Positions 14,950-22,967 of a stretch of 38,595 nt of DNA are shown here, one piece after another. Below the pieces are notes generated by a model, which was not told where the DNA came from, searched no databases, and saw only the letters and a list, made by a program, of their open reading frames with translations. The first letter of the stretch is position 1, and each line of letters starts with the position of its first letter. The position numbers and the translations under genes are program-made. The stretch comes from Candidatus Bathyarchaeota archaeon (lineage in GTDB: Archaea; Thermoproteota; Bathyarchaeia; Bathyarchaeales; Bathyarchaeaceae): assembly GCA_030608565.1 (NCBI GenBank), contig JAUWDY010000018.1:1-38595 (forward strand). Direction: 5' to 3'.

Positions 14950-15392
14950 CAACCTCCCGTACAGTAGATTTCATAATCGACGGCAAGAAGATCACGTCGA
15001 AAGCCCAAGATATTGAGCTCAAAATAGATGGCGTAAGAGTATACCCCACTAGTGATCGAAATCGGGGCGATCAGGTTGACACCAAAGACATGGAGTGGCG
15101 TAGCGTCAAGTCTCTCCTAAGAACTGCTGATTCAGCCTTTAGCCATAGCGACAGATTTCGCATAACAAAATCACTGGCCGAATCCCCCAAATCATTCACC
15201 GAAATCAAGAGTCTTTTAAGCAAGACATCCGCTACAACCGATTTCCACTTGAAAACCTTAATCAAGGGAATGATAACCTTCAAGGACGAGAACGGTAAAT
15301 ACGCCTTGACCATATTGGGAGAACTTGTGTTCAGCTACTTTTCAACTTTCCTGAAAGATGCCAGAGATCTGCAGAAAGAGTTACTGATGTAA
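14946..15392 (+). CDS. Winged-helix (ArsR-like) DNA-binding protein
   Basis: 148 residues from TTG 14946, chosen because GGGGAG (14935-14940) is five bases upstream; a TTG at 14931 would place that site inside the gene. The N-terminal ~50 residues are beta-prone (TVDFIIDGKKITSKAQDIEL). The C-terminal half is a winged helix: DRFRITKSLAESPKSFTEIK, then SATTDFHLKTLIKGMITFKD, the last being the recognition helix and wing. It is likely the transcriptional regulator of the small block starting at 13906. Confidence 0.7.
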   Translation: MTTSRTVDFIIDGKKITSKAQDIELKIDGVRVYPTSDRNRGDQVDTKDMEWRSVKSLLRTADSAFSHSDRFRITKSLAESPKSFTEIKSLLSKTSATTDFHLKTLIKGMITFKDENGKYALTILGELVFSYFSTFLKDARDLQKELLM

Positions 15393-15622
15393 CTCAAATA
15401 GCTTGAAAGAAAGTATACCTCTTCAGCTCTTCCTATTGGATGCGAACAGCAGAAACGTTGTGAACATAACATAGTCTAGGTCTTTCTTCCTCTCTAATCT
15501 CTATTATTTGCTGTAATCTTCCGTCTTACCAGAAAATAATGGTGTAAGCTAACAAAGGAACGGTGTTTTGCTCTTCCTTTGAATGGTTTTCAAGACCACA
15601 CAAAAAATGTGCGTACCTATTA

Positions 15623-15938
15623 ACCACAAAAGAGATTGTGAAGAAATGCAAAGTGGGACTTTATGTTTACAACAGAAACCTCGCTTATTGCGCTAACTGC
15701 CAAAAAACCTTTTATGGGGTACCGCTGAAATGTCCGTTATGCGGATCAGTTAATATGCTGATTTGCTTCAGCCGTGTCTCAGCAAAGCATTTACCAGCAC
15801 CTTTTTCGAATCCAACCCAGATTTCAGCTCTAAGCAACCGAGTATCATACGTGTTAATTTCAACCTAAGTTTCGTATAAAATTTTATACAACTTCTCTAA
15901 AAATTTAAAATAGAATTACCTTCCATTTAAACAAGTTT
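15623..15938 (+). pseudogene. Duplicated 3' end of the NrdD-like gene
   Basis: The last ~82 codons, the stop and about 70 bp of downstream sequence of the NrdD-like gene ending at 33297 are repeated here on the opposite strand (parent 33231-33543). The zinc ribbon (YCANCQKTFYG, CPLCGSVNM) and the tail ending VLIST are retained with only a few substitutions. The flanking palindrome GTATAAAATTTTATAC (15874-15889) is perfect here and imperfect in the parent. No start codon with a ribosome-binding site exists, so it is a non-functional copy lying just before tRNA-Leu. Confidence 0.85.
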
Positions 15939-15956
15939 AATTCAAACGTTTTGAAG

Positions 15957-16045
15957 GCCGGGGTGCCGGAGTATGGATAACGGGCCCGTCTTAAAAACGG
16001 GTACTCACTCCGAGTTCGTGGGCTCAAATCCCACCCCCGGCGCCA
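15957..16045 (+). tRNA. tRNA-Leu (anticodon TAA), CCA encoded
   Basis: Acceptor GCCGGGG (15957-15963) pairs with CCCCGGC (16035-16041). The D-stem is CCG/CGG, the anticodon stem CCCGT/ACGGG with loop CTTAAAA, giving anticodon TAA. The long variable arm (ACTC/GAGT) marks a class II tRNA, and the T-arm is GTGGG-CTCAAAT-CCCAC. CCA is encoded. No intron. Two oddities: the discriminator base is G, whereas archaeal tRNA-Leu usually has A (G is typical of tRNA-Ser), and T-loop position 54 is C. A tyrosine recombinase gene begins its 3' end 130 bp downstream, making this tRNA a candidate integration site. Confidence 0.9.
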
Positions 16046-16144
16046 AGAGTTTGACTGTTTGACTTTGTACTTGCAATGTAAATATGCTGGTATATATAAA
16101 AAAGTATATCAAGAGTTAAACATGATAGAGATGTGCTGATTAAT

Positions 16145-16164
16145 TGCATGCATGCACACGCACA
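16145..16164. repeat. Longest alternating purine-pyrimidine tract (20 bases)
   Basis: Strict alternation over 16145-16164, combining GCATGCATGC and CACACGCAC words, 14 bases beyond the stop codon of the second integrase. Confidence 0.65.
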
Positions 16165-16177
16165 ACAGTCAGAAGCT

Positions 16178-17392
16178 TCATTTCTCCTTCATTTTCTGCT
16201 CTCGCCATGCTTCACGTTCTTCCTCAGCGTACGCGTGCTTTCGTTGTCGTTCCTGCTCATCTCTATCCGCTTCTTTGATCTGCTTCCGCAACATCTCCTG
16301 TGCTAACTTAGCTAAAATCTGAAGCTCTTCTGGTGTCATCGAAGTCAAGTCAACAGTGAAATCTTTCAATTTCCTCCAGTTGTCCTTTAGATCAGCAACT
16401 TCTCTGTTCAACTCAAGGATTCTGTTCTCCAGTTTCGTCACGTCAGCTTTCATTAAAGCGTCCTCAACCTTACCGAAAACCGCGACTGCTGTTTCGCCTT
16501 TTTTGTAAAACTCTGCCAACTTGTCTTCATCGTAGCGACGATAGATGTCCGTGAGATAGCCCTTATGCCCCATCAGTGCCTCCGTTATGTCCACAGAGAT
16601 AACAGGCCCCATCCTTGTTCGGAAAAACTTCCTCAAAACGTGCGGGTGAAATTGGTGTCGTTTCGTGGACTTGTCAACACTGTTAAGTTTCGTTTTGTCC
16701 AAAGCATTCTTCCAGATGAAATGGGCGTTACTCATGCCGAAAGGGAAAAGTCTTGTATCCTCTGTTGACTTGCCATGCCTACTCCGTTTAGAAGCTGACT
16801 TCAAATACTCTGTCCGATACTTCAACCACTCTAGGATATGCTCCTTAGTTTCACCCGAGATGAAAGTGTAACGAGGATCACCCGACTTGGTGTACTCTCC
16901 TCTTATACTAATTTTAGGTGGGTCATTGTCAAGATCAATGTCGTCAAGCTCAAGCTGTAAGGCTTCGCCAATCCTCATGCCACTGCTGGCTAAGGTTAGA
17001 TACAGAGCTTTGCCGTGAACGGGCATGTGCATAATTATCCTTCGCAATTGAACATTGGAGGGTATCTTATCCATTGTTCGTGCCATGCTTCCTTTGATCT
17101 TGCGCGTTAAACTCCGCCAAAACTTCTCGGGTAGTTCAATATCGTTCTCCATTAGGAACGTTCTGACTGCTGAAATGTAAAGTCGTATCGTTTTTGGCGG
17201 TCTTCCATTGATCTTTGCTAAAAAGTTTTGTATGTCAGTTTTGTGATCTCTTGTTTCTTGGAAGTATCGTTTAGCTAAGTCTGTCAGTTCACCGTCACCG
17301 TATATGTTGCTCAGAAAAACTTTGAGAGCCTGTTTGTATGTCCTTACTGTATTCTCACTGCCATACGTTTCCAGATACTTTAACTCACTCAT
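16178..17392 (-). CDS. Full-length tyrosine recombinase/integrase
   Basis: 404 residues. The N-terminal SAM-like domain (TYGSENTVRTYKQALKVFLS) is followed by a complete catalytic domain. Arg I is in LASSGMRIGEALQLELDDID, the His-x-x-Arg box in FHPHVLRKFFRTRM, the GHKG motif in ALMGHKGYLTDIY, and the nucleophile Tyr in RRYDEDKL. A long charged coiled coil forms the C-terminus (residues ~310-404). It lies just 3' of tRNA-Leu, the usual arrangement for an element integrated into a tRNA, but no matching att repeat was found in the window. A 20-base alternating tract (16145-16164) lies just beyond the stop. Confidence 0.92.
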   Translation of the reverse strand: MSELKYLETYGSENTVRTYKQALKVFLSNIYGDGELTDLAKRYFQETRDHKTDIQNFLAKINGRPPKTIRLYISAVRTFLMENDIELPEKFWRSLTRKIKGSMARTMDKIPSNVQLRRIIMHMPVHGKALYLTLASSGMRIGEALQLELDDIDLDNDPPKISIRGEYTKSGDPRYTFISGETKEHILEWLKYRTEYLKSASKRSRHGKSTEDTRLFPFGMSNAHFIWKNALDKTKLNSVDKSTKRHQFHPHVLRKFFRTRMGPVISVDITEALMGHKGYLTDIYRRYDEDKLAEFYKKGETAVAVFGKVEDALMKADVTKLENRILELNREVADLKDNWRKLKDFTVDLTSMTPEELQILAKLAQEMLRKQIKEADRDEQERQRKHAYAEEEREAWREQKMKEK

Positions 17393-17671
17393 TTCTGATC
17401 AAGATTATATCCTCAACTTCCTACTTAAACCTTTAGTCAACTAATTTATTATATGGATTATGAACTTTGAAAATGGATTCAAAGATCAGCTTACAGCGTC
17501 CCGGCAAACTTGAAATACGACTAAAATGATAATATTTTCTGAAAAGGTCTGGTCTAAATCAAGGATGTGAATGAATGAGACTACACAAAGTCACAAGAAC
17601 CAAAATCTCAGCAAACACTCAAGCTTTCCAAGAAAGCTCTTTAAAAACTAACTCTTCACTACCTTTTGGGA

Positions 17672-17772
17672 TGGCGCGGGGTGCGGGATTTGAACCCGCG
17701 CGGCCCGTAAGGACCACAGGCTTAGCAGGCTTAGGCTCTATTCTGCCCCCTACCAGGCTAGGGCAACCCCGC
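17672..17772 (-). tRNA. tRNA-Ser (anticodon GCT) with a ~12-nt non-canonical intron
   Basis: Acceptor GCGGGGT pairs with ACCCCGC; the discriminator is G, as in tRNA-Ser, and CCA is encoded. A long variable arm (GGTCC/GGGCC) and a T-arm GCGGG-TTCAAAT-CCCGC are present. Removing AATAGAGCCTAA restores an anticodon stem CAGGC/GCCTG around loop CTGCTAA (anticodon GCT). The insertion then falls between positions 29 and 30 of the anticodon stem, not at the usual 37/38. Non-canonical introns of this kind are known in several archaeal phyla; 12 nt is near the lower size limit. Confidence 0.85.
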
Positions 17773-17879
17773 TCTTCAGCTATTTTGAGTTTGTTGTCCT
17801 AAAAAAGTTCCTATACATCTGGAAACGGTTCGGTGGTGCATTAACTTTTTTATCAACCGCCATTACATACTGAACTGGA

Positions 17880-17975
17880 GGGCCGGTCGTCTAGCATGGT
17901 TTGGACATCGCCCTTACGAACGCCGAGCATGAAGATAGGCGAAGGTCGCAGGTTCAAATCCTGCCCGGCCCACCA
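17880..17975 (+). tRNA. tRNA-Val (anticodon TAC) with ~18-nt intron
   Basis: Acceptor GGGCCGG pairs with CCGGCCC, discriminator A, CCA encoded. The D-stem is GTCT/GGAC, and the T-arm GCAGG-TTCAAAT-CCTGC. The anticodon stem TCGCC pairs with GGCGA only if about 18 nt (AACGCCGAGCATGAAGAT) are removed after position 37, leaving loop CTTACGA. This is the canonical 37/38 intron site. It is divergent from tRNA-Ser, about 107 bp apart. Confidence 0.9.
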
Positions 17976-18061
17976 TGTGCACGATTTAAATAAGGTTGGT
18001 TTTGACGCGATTTAGGTTGAACTTTTATATTTCACAAATGCTAACTGGAGATACGAGACAC

Positions 18062-18643
18062 ATGAACCTCAACAAAAACGGCTCCGTCATGCGGCTCATG
18101 AAAAAGCTTGCTAAATCAAAACTTAGTGGAATTACTATTGGAAAACTAGAACAACTTGCAGCAAAGATGGGAGTAGACGAGAAACAGTTGCTTCAACTCT
18201 ACGTAGATACAAAAAACAATGCTTCAAAAGGGAAATTCGCAACCGCGCCATACTCTGAAAGAATCTTAATACTCCCTCAGTGTCTACGTTCACGAAGCTG
18301 CCCTGCAGAACTGAAAGAACTTGGCTATGAATGCATGGAATGCGGAAAATGTGGCATACCGGAGATAACTCATCAAGCCAAGAAGCTAGGCTACAAGGAC
18401 GTATTCATCATACCGGGAGGAAGTGTGGTCACAAAAATTCTCAACAAAGAAAAACCGAAAGCTTGCCTAGGCGTATCTTGTCTAAAAGAACTTGTGCTCG
18501 GAAGCTTCGTCTGCGAAAAACTCGGAGTCGTGGCACAAGGCATCGCTCTGCTCCGAGACGGATGCGTTGAGACGGCAGTAAACTGGAAAAAAGTAGAGAA
18601 CATTCTACGCCTAAACTCGACATTACATAAACGAGCCAACTAA
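18062..18643 (+). CDS. DUF116 family protein
   Basis: 193 residues from ATG 18062 (MNLNKNGSVMRLMKKLAKSK), with GGAGAT nine bases upstream; ATG 18038 is an alternative. A cysteine-rich core is visible: LPQCLRSRSCPAELKELGYE, CMECGKCGIPEI, and CLGVSCLKEL. The many conserved Cys suggest an iron-sulphur or zinc protein. DUF116 proteins are widespread in archaea and some anaerobic bacteria, often near lipoate- or radical-SAM-related genes, but their function is not settled. A TATA-like TTTTATAT lies at 18023-18030. Confidence 0.88.
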   Translation: MNLNKNGSVMRLMKKLAKSKLSGITIGKLEQLAAKMGVDEKQLLQLYVDTKNNASKGKFATAPYSERILILPQCLRSRSCPAELKELGYECMECGKCGIPEITHQAKKLGYKDVFIIPGGSVVTKILNKEKPKACLGVSCLKELVLGSFVCEKLGVVAQGIALLRDGCVETAVNWKKVENILRLNSTLHKRAN

Positions 18644-19396
18644 TCCCCGTATTTTCCTTGAACTAAACGACTTAAGAGTAGCGTCAGGAAGAAAAGACCC
18701 CAACCTTGGCACAAGCCCCATAGCATCTGTCCCCAACTTGCACAAAACAGCATGTTCAAGCAGTCCTAATGGTTCGATTCTAATGATGTCACGAGCATGT
18801 TTCGACGCCGTTATTGCATGTTCAACCTTTGCCAAGGGCGCGCCTAAAACAATCAACCTATCAAGATTAGAACGTGCCCAACGTGTAATCTGGGAGCGGT
18901 GTGCCTCTGACAACTCAGCTTTGACACGTTTACCTTCAATGTCTATATCCCCAACAACTTTAACGCTCACGGGCATGTTGTCACGGAAACAAAAAAGTTC
19001 AGTTAGTTGCGGAAGCGAAAGCTTTTTCCCATCAGCAAGCTGAGCCTGCAAGCTTTCCAGTGGAATTACAGCATCACAAGTTTGAGGAGAAAAAACACCT
19101 ATATCCACATGAAGTTCGTCTTCGCTCTCGCCAGAAGAAAAAATCCTCCCTCTTACAAAAGAAATTTTTTTCAATTTATCAATGAAGGTCGGCGCCAACC
19201 CCATATCCCTCTCGAGCAAATTTAATGCCGCACTTTCATCTTCACCAGAGACCTCTATCTTAATCCACCCGCGATCTGTCTTACCAACGACCTCTAACCT
19301 AACTCTAAGTCCTCTGCACAGAGACCGAAACAAGGGTTCAAACACTTTAGGGGCGAAAGAACCGTACACCTTTTGAAGCAACGTGGCCATAAGCAT
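18623..19396 (-). CDS. DUF2110 family archaeal protein
   Basis: About 257 residues. The ATG at 19396 overlaps the upstream stop as TGATG; ATG 19390 (MATLLQKVYGSF) is also possible. Features include RVRLEVVGKTDRGWIKIEVS, an acidic GEDESAALNLLERDMG, and the conserved-looking C-terminal EPLGLLEHAVLCKLGTDAMG. DUF2110 is an archaeal family usually found beside tfe and tRNA-modification genes, as here; the role is unknown, though a link to transcription or RNA metabolism is suggested by context. It is the last gene of the mbf1-tfe region on this strand and overlaps the DUF116 gene 3' end convergently by ~20 bp. Confidence 0.85.
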   Translation of the reverse strand: MLMATLLQKVYGSFAPKVFEPLFRSLCRGLRVRLEVVGKTDRGWIKIEVSGEDESAALNLLERDMGLAPTFIDKLKKISFVRGRIFSSGESEDELHVDIGVFSPQTCDAVIPLESLQAQLADGKKLSLPQLTELFCFRDNMPVSVKVVGDIDIEGKRVKAELSEAHRSQITRWARSNLDRLIVLGAPLAKVEHAITASKHARDIIRIEPLGLLEHAVLCKLGTDAMGLVPRLGSFLPDATLKSFSSRKIRGLVGSFM

Positions 19397-19929
19397 CAAA
19401 GATCCCCAACCAAAGATGAAAACTCTTCATGTAGCTTCGCAATCCTTCCAAGCGAGGGATGCGTCTTGCCCAGTTCTTTTGACAACTTTCCAATAGTACG
19501 TTCAATTTTCACCCTCCGTTTTCCCTCAATCAACTTATCAGCGTAACACACAATCTTTTCCTCCATTGTCTGCGGGAGATAGCTCTTAATTGGCCAACCT
19601 AGTTGTTTGGCTTCATCGATGTCTATGCCGCCACCAGTATGACGTTCGATGATGGATACTATGGAGCTTGGCAAGCCCAGCGATTTAGCAATCTCTGCTC
19701 CTACAATCGCGTGATCAATGGTATGTGTTCTTGAACGCCCAATATCGTGCAGAAGAGCACCAATTTCAACAAGCTGGACATCAACATTCAGTCCTTTCTC
19801 TTTACAGACTTTCGCGATTTGGACGGCAAGAGATGCAACAGTTTTACAGTGTTCTATAACCCTGCGAGAACACCTACTTTTAAAAAGAAGTTTCAGCGCC
19901 ATTTGTCTTGTTGGCAGTCGATCATTCAC
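19396..19929 (-). CDS. HD domain phosphohydrolase (TIGR00295-like)
   Basis: 177 residues from GTG 19929, which overlaps the end of tfe by eight bases and has AAGGA five bases upstream. The HD metal site is complete: His27 in RRVIEHCKTV, HD in IGALLHDIGRSRTHTIDHA, His in IIERHTGG, and the distal Asp in IVCYADKLIEG. Archaeal members of this family cluster with tfe and tRNA-methyltransferase genes. The substrate is unknown; a nucleotide or cyclic nucleotide is typical of the superfamily. It lies between tfe and DUF2110 with overlapping ends, so it is cotranscribed. Confidence 0.88.
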   Translation of the reverse strand: MNDRLPTRQMALKLLFKSRCSRRVIEHCKTVASLAVQIAKVCKEKGLNVDVQLVEIGALLHDIGRSRTHTIDHAIVGAEIAKSLGLPSSIVSIIERHTGGGIDIDEAKQLGWPIKSYLPQTMEEKIVCYADKLIEGKRRVKIERTIGKLSKELGKTHPSLGRIAKLHEEFSSLVGDL

Positions 19930-20434
19930 TTAATTCCTTCCTCAACTGCTCAACCTTCTCAGCTAAAACCTCGATAATTTTGCCATTTTCATAATGCATC
20001 AACGGTTTGTTGCATGTGGGACATCGGAAAACAAGTTCCATTGCGTCTTCGAAGGGGATTTTCTTACATCCAGGCGTGGAACAGTAGTAGAAGTCATGAT
20101 CTTTTTCATAGCCGAGTCTAGTTTGTAGTTTTTCGAGAACATGCCGTTTCTGATTCAAAATGAAGCCTTCAAGCTGATCTGGTTGAAGTCTCCAGTGAAA
20201 AATGAACCAGCCTGTATTTTGGTCTCGGGACCTTCTTAAAGCTACGAGAGAACGGTCATAGAATCTGTAGAGAATTTTACGGACGATATTGAGCCGTATT
20301 TCTGTTTTGTTCGCGATTTCATCATCTGTAATTTCATTAACCCCTTTAAGGACATCGATGATCCTAATAGCCTCTTCGTTACCAAATACTTCCGCAACTT
20401 TTGTCAGTGTTTTTTCGTCCAGAAATGACAGCAT
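19922..20434 (-). CDS. tfe: Transcription factor E, alpha subunit
   Basis: 170 residues from ATG 20434 (MLSFLDEKTLTKVAEVFGNE). I chose it because AGAGG is six bases upstream and the family starts here; ATG 20458 is also open. The N-terminal winged helix (EITDDEIANKTEIRLNIVRK, ILYRFYDRSLVALRRSRDQN, GWFIFHWRL) stimulates promoter opening with TBP/TFB and RNA polymerase. The C-terminal zinc ribbon has Cys pairs in YYCSTPGCKKI and FRCPTCNKPL. A TATA-like TTTATACGTATATG lies just upstream (~20480-20500), so tfe may have its own promoter inside the larger cluster. Confidence 0.95.
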   Translation of the reverse strand: MLSFLDEKTLTKVAEVFGNEEAIRIIDVLKGVNEITDDEIANKTEIRLNIVRKILYRFYDRSLVALRRSRDQNTGWFIFHWRLQPDQLEGFILNQKRHVLEKLQTRLGYEKDHDFYYCSTPGCKKIPFEDAMELVFRCPTCNKPLMHYENGKIIEVLAEKVEQLRKELSE

Positions 20435-20503
20435 TGGAATCCTCTGCTCACAAGGCATAGACGTTGTAACATATAACATATACGTATAAAGCTTTAAATT
20501 TCT

Positions 20504-21064
20504 TTACCAAAAGGGCTCAGAATCGTCAAATTTAACCATTTTCTTTCCATGTCTCTGAGGAAATATTCTCATTTTCGAGCTCTCAAATTCTTTTGACAAC
20601 TCTTCACCTTCGAAAAAACGGTCAAGAAAAACGGCTAAGCTTGAACACTCAGAATGAGGCTGATTTCCAACAGCTACATTAAAGTCGGAAACTTTTTTGG
20701 AAAAAAATTCTGAAGGAACCTTTTGACTGCCAACTATAACTAACACGTCTTTTCCTGTAGCCTTAATACGCTGCAAGGCATCACTCGTCTGAATATTTTC
20801 TCCATAAGCGGTGAGATGAACCACGAGACCCTTTTTCTTTTTCCACTCCCTTACAGCCTGTTTCCATGGCACTCCCATTTCAAAGAGAAAACGTCCACCC
20901 CAATTTTTTGTCACGCTCTCAATTTTCTCTTTAATTTTTTCATCGCGAACGTCTGCAAGAATCAGCTTTGAAGCACCTAGAGCGCGGGCTGTTAAAGCAA
21001 CATGGGTGGTGAGTCTTTTGTCTCTGAGGCGATGCCCCCACCTCAAAACAATAACTTCCGGCAA
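20504..21064 (-). CDS. trm56: tRNA (cytidine(56)-2'-O)-methyltransferase
   Basis: 186 residues from TTG 21064, with GGGAG upstream. This archaeal SPOUT-class enzyme adds a 2'-O-methyl to C56 in the T-loop of tRNA. Visible marks: the N-terminal VIVLRWGHRLRDKRLTTHVA, ALTARALGA, the SAM-binding knot region VLVIVGSQKVPSEFF, and VAVGNQPHSECSSLAVFLDRFF, where the conserved GNQPHSE loop sits. The length agrees with the family. It lies between hflX and tfe, as commonly seen in archaea. Confidence 0.95.
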   Translation of the reverse strand: MPEVIVLRWGHRLRDKRLTTHVALTARALGASKLILADVRDEKIKEKIESVTKNWGGRFLFEMGVPWKQAVREWKKKKGLVVHLTAYGENIQTSDALQRIKATGKDVLVIVGSQKVPSEFFSKKVSDFNVAVGNQPHSECSSLAVFLDRFFEGEELSKEFESSKMRIFPQRHGKKMVKFDDSEPFW

Positions 21065-21114
21065 TTCTGTTTCTCCCTCTCTTCCTCTCTTCAGTTGCTC
21101 CTCGTCCCATATAG

Positions 21115-22383
21115 TTAACTTGAAATATCTGTCGAAAACGCTCCGCCAAGTTGCTCCACCTTTCCTTTAACTTTTTCTGCAAACCATGGACTAGACTCAA
21201 AAACAACGTTCATGCTGTCACCCTCATATTTGACGTGATGTACGTCGCTGTGGTTAAAAAGCCATGAAAGAAATGACATTGATTCATCGGTTACGGGAAG
21301 CGAAAAGGATGCTTGAACATAATTCTTAAGGTAGGGCAACATTTCTTGTTTGAGCAGTTGAGTGTTGGTCTTATAAAGTGCTGAGATAGGTATGGGATTA
21401 GGTGCAACATCCTTTACAGCTTCAGTTCGACATTGTATTTCGTCTGCTGACAGCAAATCAATTTTATTAAGCGCTGTTATGACAGGGACTCCTGTTGCAC
21501 CTATCTTTTGAATTGTGTCAAGACAGCAAGAAAGTTTTCTTTCAATCATTTCAAGAGATTCACCTACGTCAACAACTAAAAGAATCAAATCCGAGAACAT
21601 GGTTTCTTCAAGAGTCGACTGGAACGCTTCTATGAGCGTTAGAGGTAAACGATCGATGAATCCGACGGTGTCTGTTAACAAAATCTTCTTTTTTGAAATG
21701 TTTACCACCCGGGTTGTAGTAGAAACGGTGGTGAATAAGCCTGTGTCAACGGAAACCGTCTCCTCTGCGAGAGCATTAAAGAGTAAACTCTTGCCCGCGT
21801 TAGTGTATCCCGCTAAGGAAACTGAGGAGAACCCTAGTTCGAGCCTGCGCGCACGGTGCAAACGACGCTTCCTTCGCATCTTCTTCAGTTTTTCTTCTAC
21901 GTAATGGATTCCCCGCCTTGTGGTTTCATAGTAAAGGTCTACCTCATACTTCCCCAGCCCCATAAAACCCGGCTGCTCACTCATCCTACCTAATCTTACC
22001 TTTTCTTTTGCACGAGGCAACTCATATCGCAACTTTGCTAGTTGGATTTGAAGCTTAGCCTCTGAAGTTGAAGCTCTTTGGGCAAAAATTTCAAGGATGA
22101 GCTGAAAACGATCAATGGCTTCCACGCCGGTTTCCTTAGCTAGGTTATAGGCTTGAACTGGCTTCAGTTCATTATCAAATATCGTTTTTTCGATATTGTT
22201 TTGAGCAATCAACTCAGCAAGTTCTTCTACTTTGCCCCTACCAATCTGATAGCGAGGATTCGGTTTGGTGACTTGTTCAAGTGAGTCGACAACCGTGTAG
22301 CCTGCAGACTCAGCGAGGCTTTGAAGCTCGTCTAGGCTGGAGGGTTCGGATCGGAGTCTACGCTGGATTATGAGGGCTTTCAT
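21115..22383 (-). CDS. hflX: GTPase HflX
   Basis: 422 residues. The N-terminal HflX domain has the glycine-rich NPRYQIGRGKVEELAEL and DNELKPVQAYNLAKET motifs, then a coiled linker (KLKKMRRKRRLHRARR). The G domain has G1 AGYTNAGKSLLFNAL, G2/T-loop VSTTTRVV, G3 LTDTVGF, G4 ALNKIDLL and G5 ISALYK. HflX binds ribosomes and is associated with splitting or rescuing them under stress. The start ATG overlaps the mbf1 stop (22380-22383), indicating coupling. A C-terminal extension of about 80 residues follows G5. Confidence 0.95.
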   Translation of the reverse strand: MKALIIQRRLRSEPSSLDELQSLAESAGYTVVDSLEQVTKPNPRYQIGRGKVEELAELIAQNNIEKTIFDNELKPVQAYNLAKETGVEAIDRFQLILEIFAQRASTSEAKLQIQLAKLRYELPRAKEKVRLGRMSEQPGFMGLGKYEVDLYYETTRRGIHYVEEKLKKMRRKRRLHRARRLELGFSSVSLAGYTNAGKSLLFNALAEETVSVDTGLFTTVSTTTRVVNISKKKILLTDTVGFIDRLPLTLIEAFQSTLEETMFSDLILLVVDVGESLEMIERKLSCCLDTIQKIGATGVPVITALNKIDLLSADEIQCRTEAVKDVAPNPIPISALYKTNTQLLKQEMLPYLKNYVQASFSLPVTDESMSFLSWLFNHSDVHHVKYEGDSMNVVFESSPWFAEKVKGKVEQLGGAFSTDISS

Positions 22384-22925
22384 TCTTTTGTTGCCTCCGT
22401 TTTCTTTTTCTTTAGGTGAATTACTTCTCCCAGAGTGATCTCTCGACGTGAAGATAAAGCCGTTGATGGAGCCTTGGGTTCTGAAGGTGGAACAAGTAGT
22501 TTTATCTTGAGTGCGTGTCCCAGTTTCTCTGCAAGCACATGATCTGGAGTCATCTTTCCGCTCTCAATTTTCCGAAGAACTGAAACCTTTTCTCCGATTT
22601 TTCTTCCCAAATCTTCATGACTTAGTTCCAATTCTCGCCTTGCTCTTCTTATGCGTGGACCAAAATCCTCTACGACTTCTAGGGTTTCGACAAGTGAAGG
22701 CGTTGACGGTTTTTTGCTAGAAAGCTTGACCGGTTTGAGTGTCTTGCCAACTCTTTTTATGCGACGTGCAGGCTGTGCTTCCCAGTGGACTGATCCTAGT
22801 TTGGCGCAGCCTCCGCAGACAATCATCTTGGCTCCTTCAATCATCGCCTTGAATGTTTTGCCTCTTATTCTGCGACCGCAGACTTCACATCGGACTATGG
22901 CGGTTACCCCAACTGTTTCTACCAT
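22380..22925 (-). CDS. mbf1: Multiprotein bridging factor aMBF1
   Basis: 181 residues. An N-terminal zinc ribbon (CEVCGRRIRG, MIVCGGCAKLG), a basic flexible linker (RRIKRVGKTLKPVKLSSKKP), and the Cro/cI-type helix-turn-helix (ARRELELSHEDLGRKIGEKV, LRKIESGKMTPDHVLAEKLG) make this an archaeal MBF1. The protein is reported to associate with ribosomes and translation as well as transcription. The C-terminal tail is Lys-rich. It heads the cluster mbf1-hflX-trm56-tfe-HD-DUF2110. A TATA-like ATATAACTTATG lies at 22954-22965 on the minus strand. Confidence 0.93.
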   Translation of the reverse strand: MVETVGVTAIVRCEVCGRRIRGKTFKAMIEGAKMIVCGGCAKLGSVHWEAQPARRIKRVGKTLKPVKLSSKKPSTPSLVETLEVVEDFGPRIRRARRELELSHEDLGRKIGEKVSVLRKIESGKMTPDHVLAEKLGHALKIKLLVPPSEPKAPSTALSSRREITLGEVIHLKKKKTEATKE

Positions 22926-22951
22926 ATTCTATTCTTTATACTTTTGGAGAC

Positions 22952-22967
22952 ACCATAAGTTATATTT
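22952..22967 (-). promoter_or_regulatory. Putative mbf1 promoter (TATA element)
   Basis: On the minus strand AAATATAACTTATGG lies about 30-40 bp upstream of the mbf1 ATG at 22925. The core TATAACTTATG is shared with the palindromic element upstream of the PUA gene (24088-24099). Directly upstream is an alternating TGCGTGCGCG tract (22967-22976). Confidence 0.4.

Noticed and set aside
17575-17802. 75-codon plus-strand frame
   Set aside because: It reads through tRNA-Ser; the GARGAGFEPARPVRT part is simply the antisense of the tRNA T-arm.
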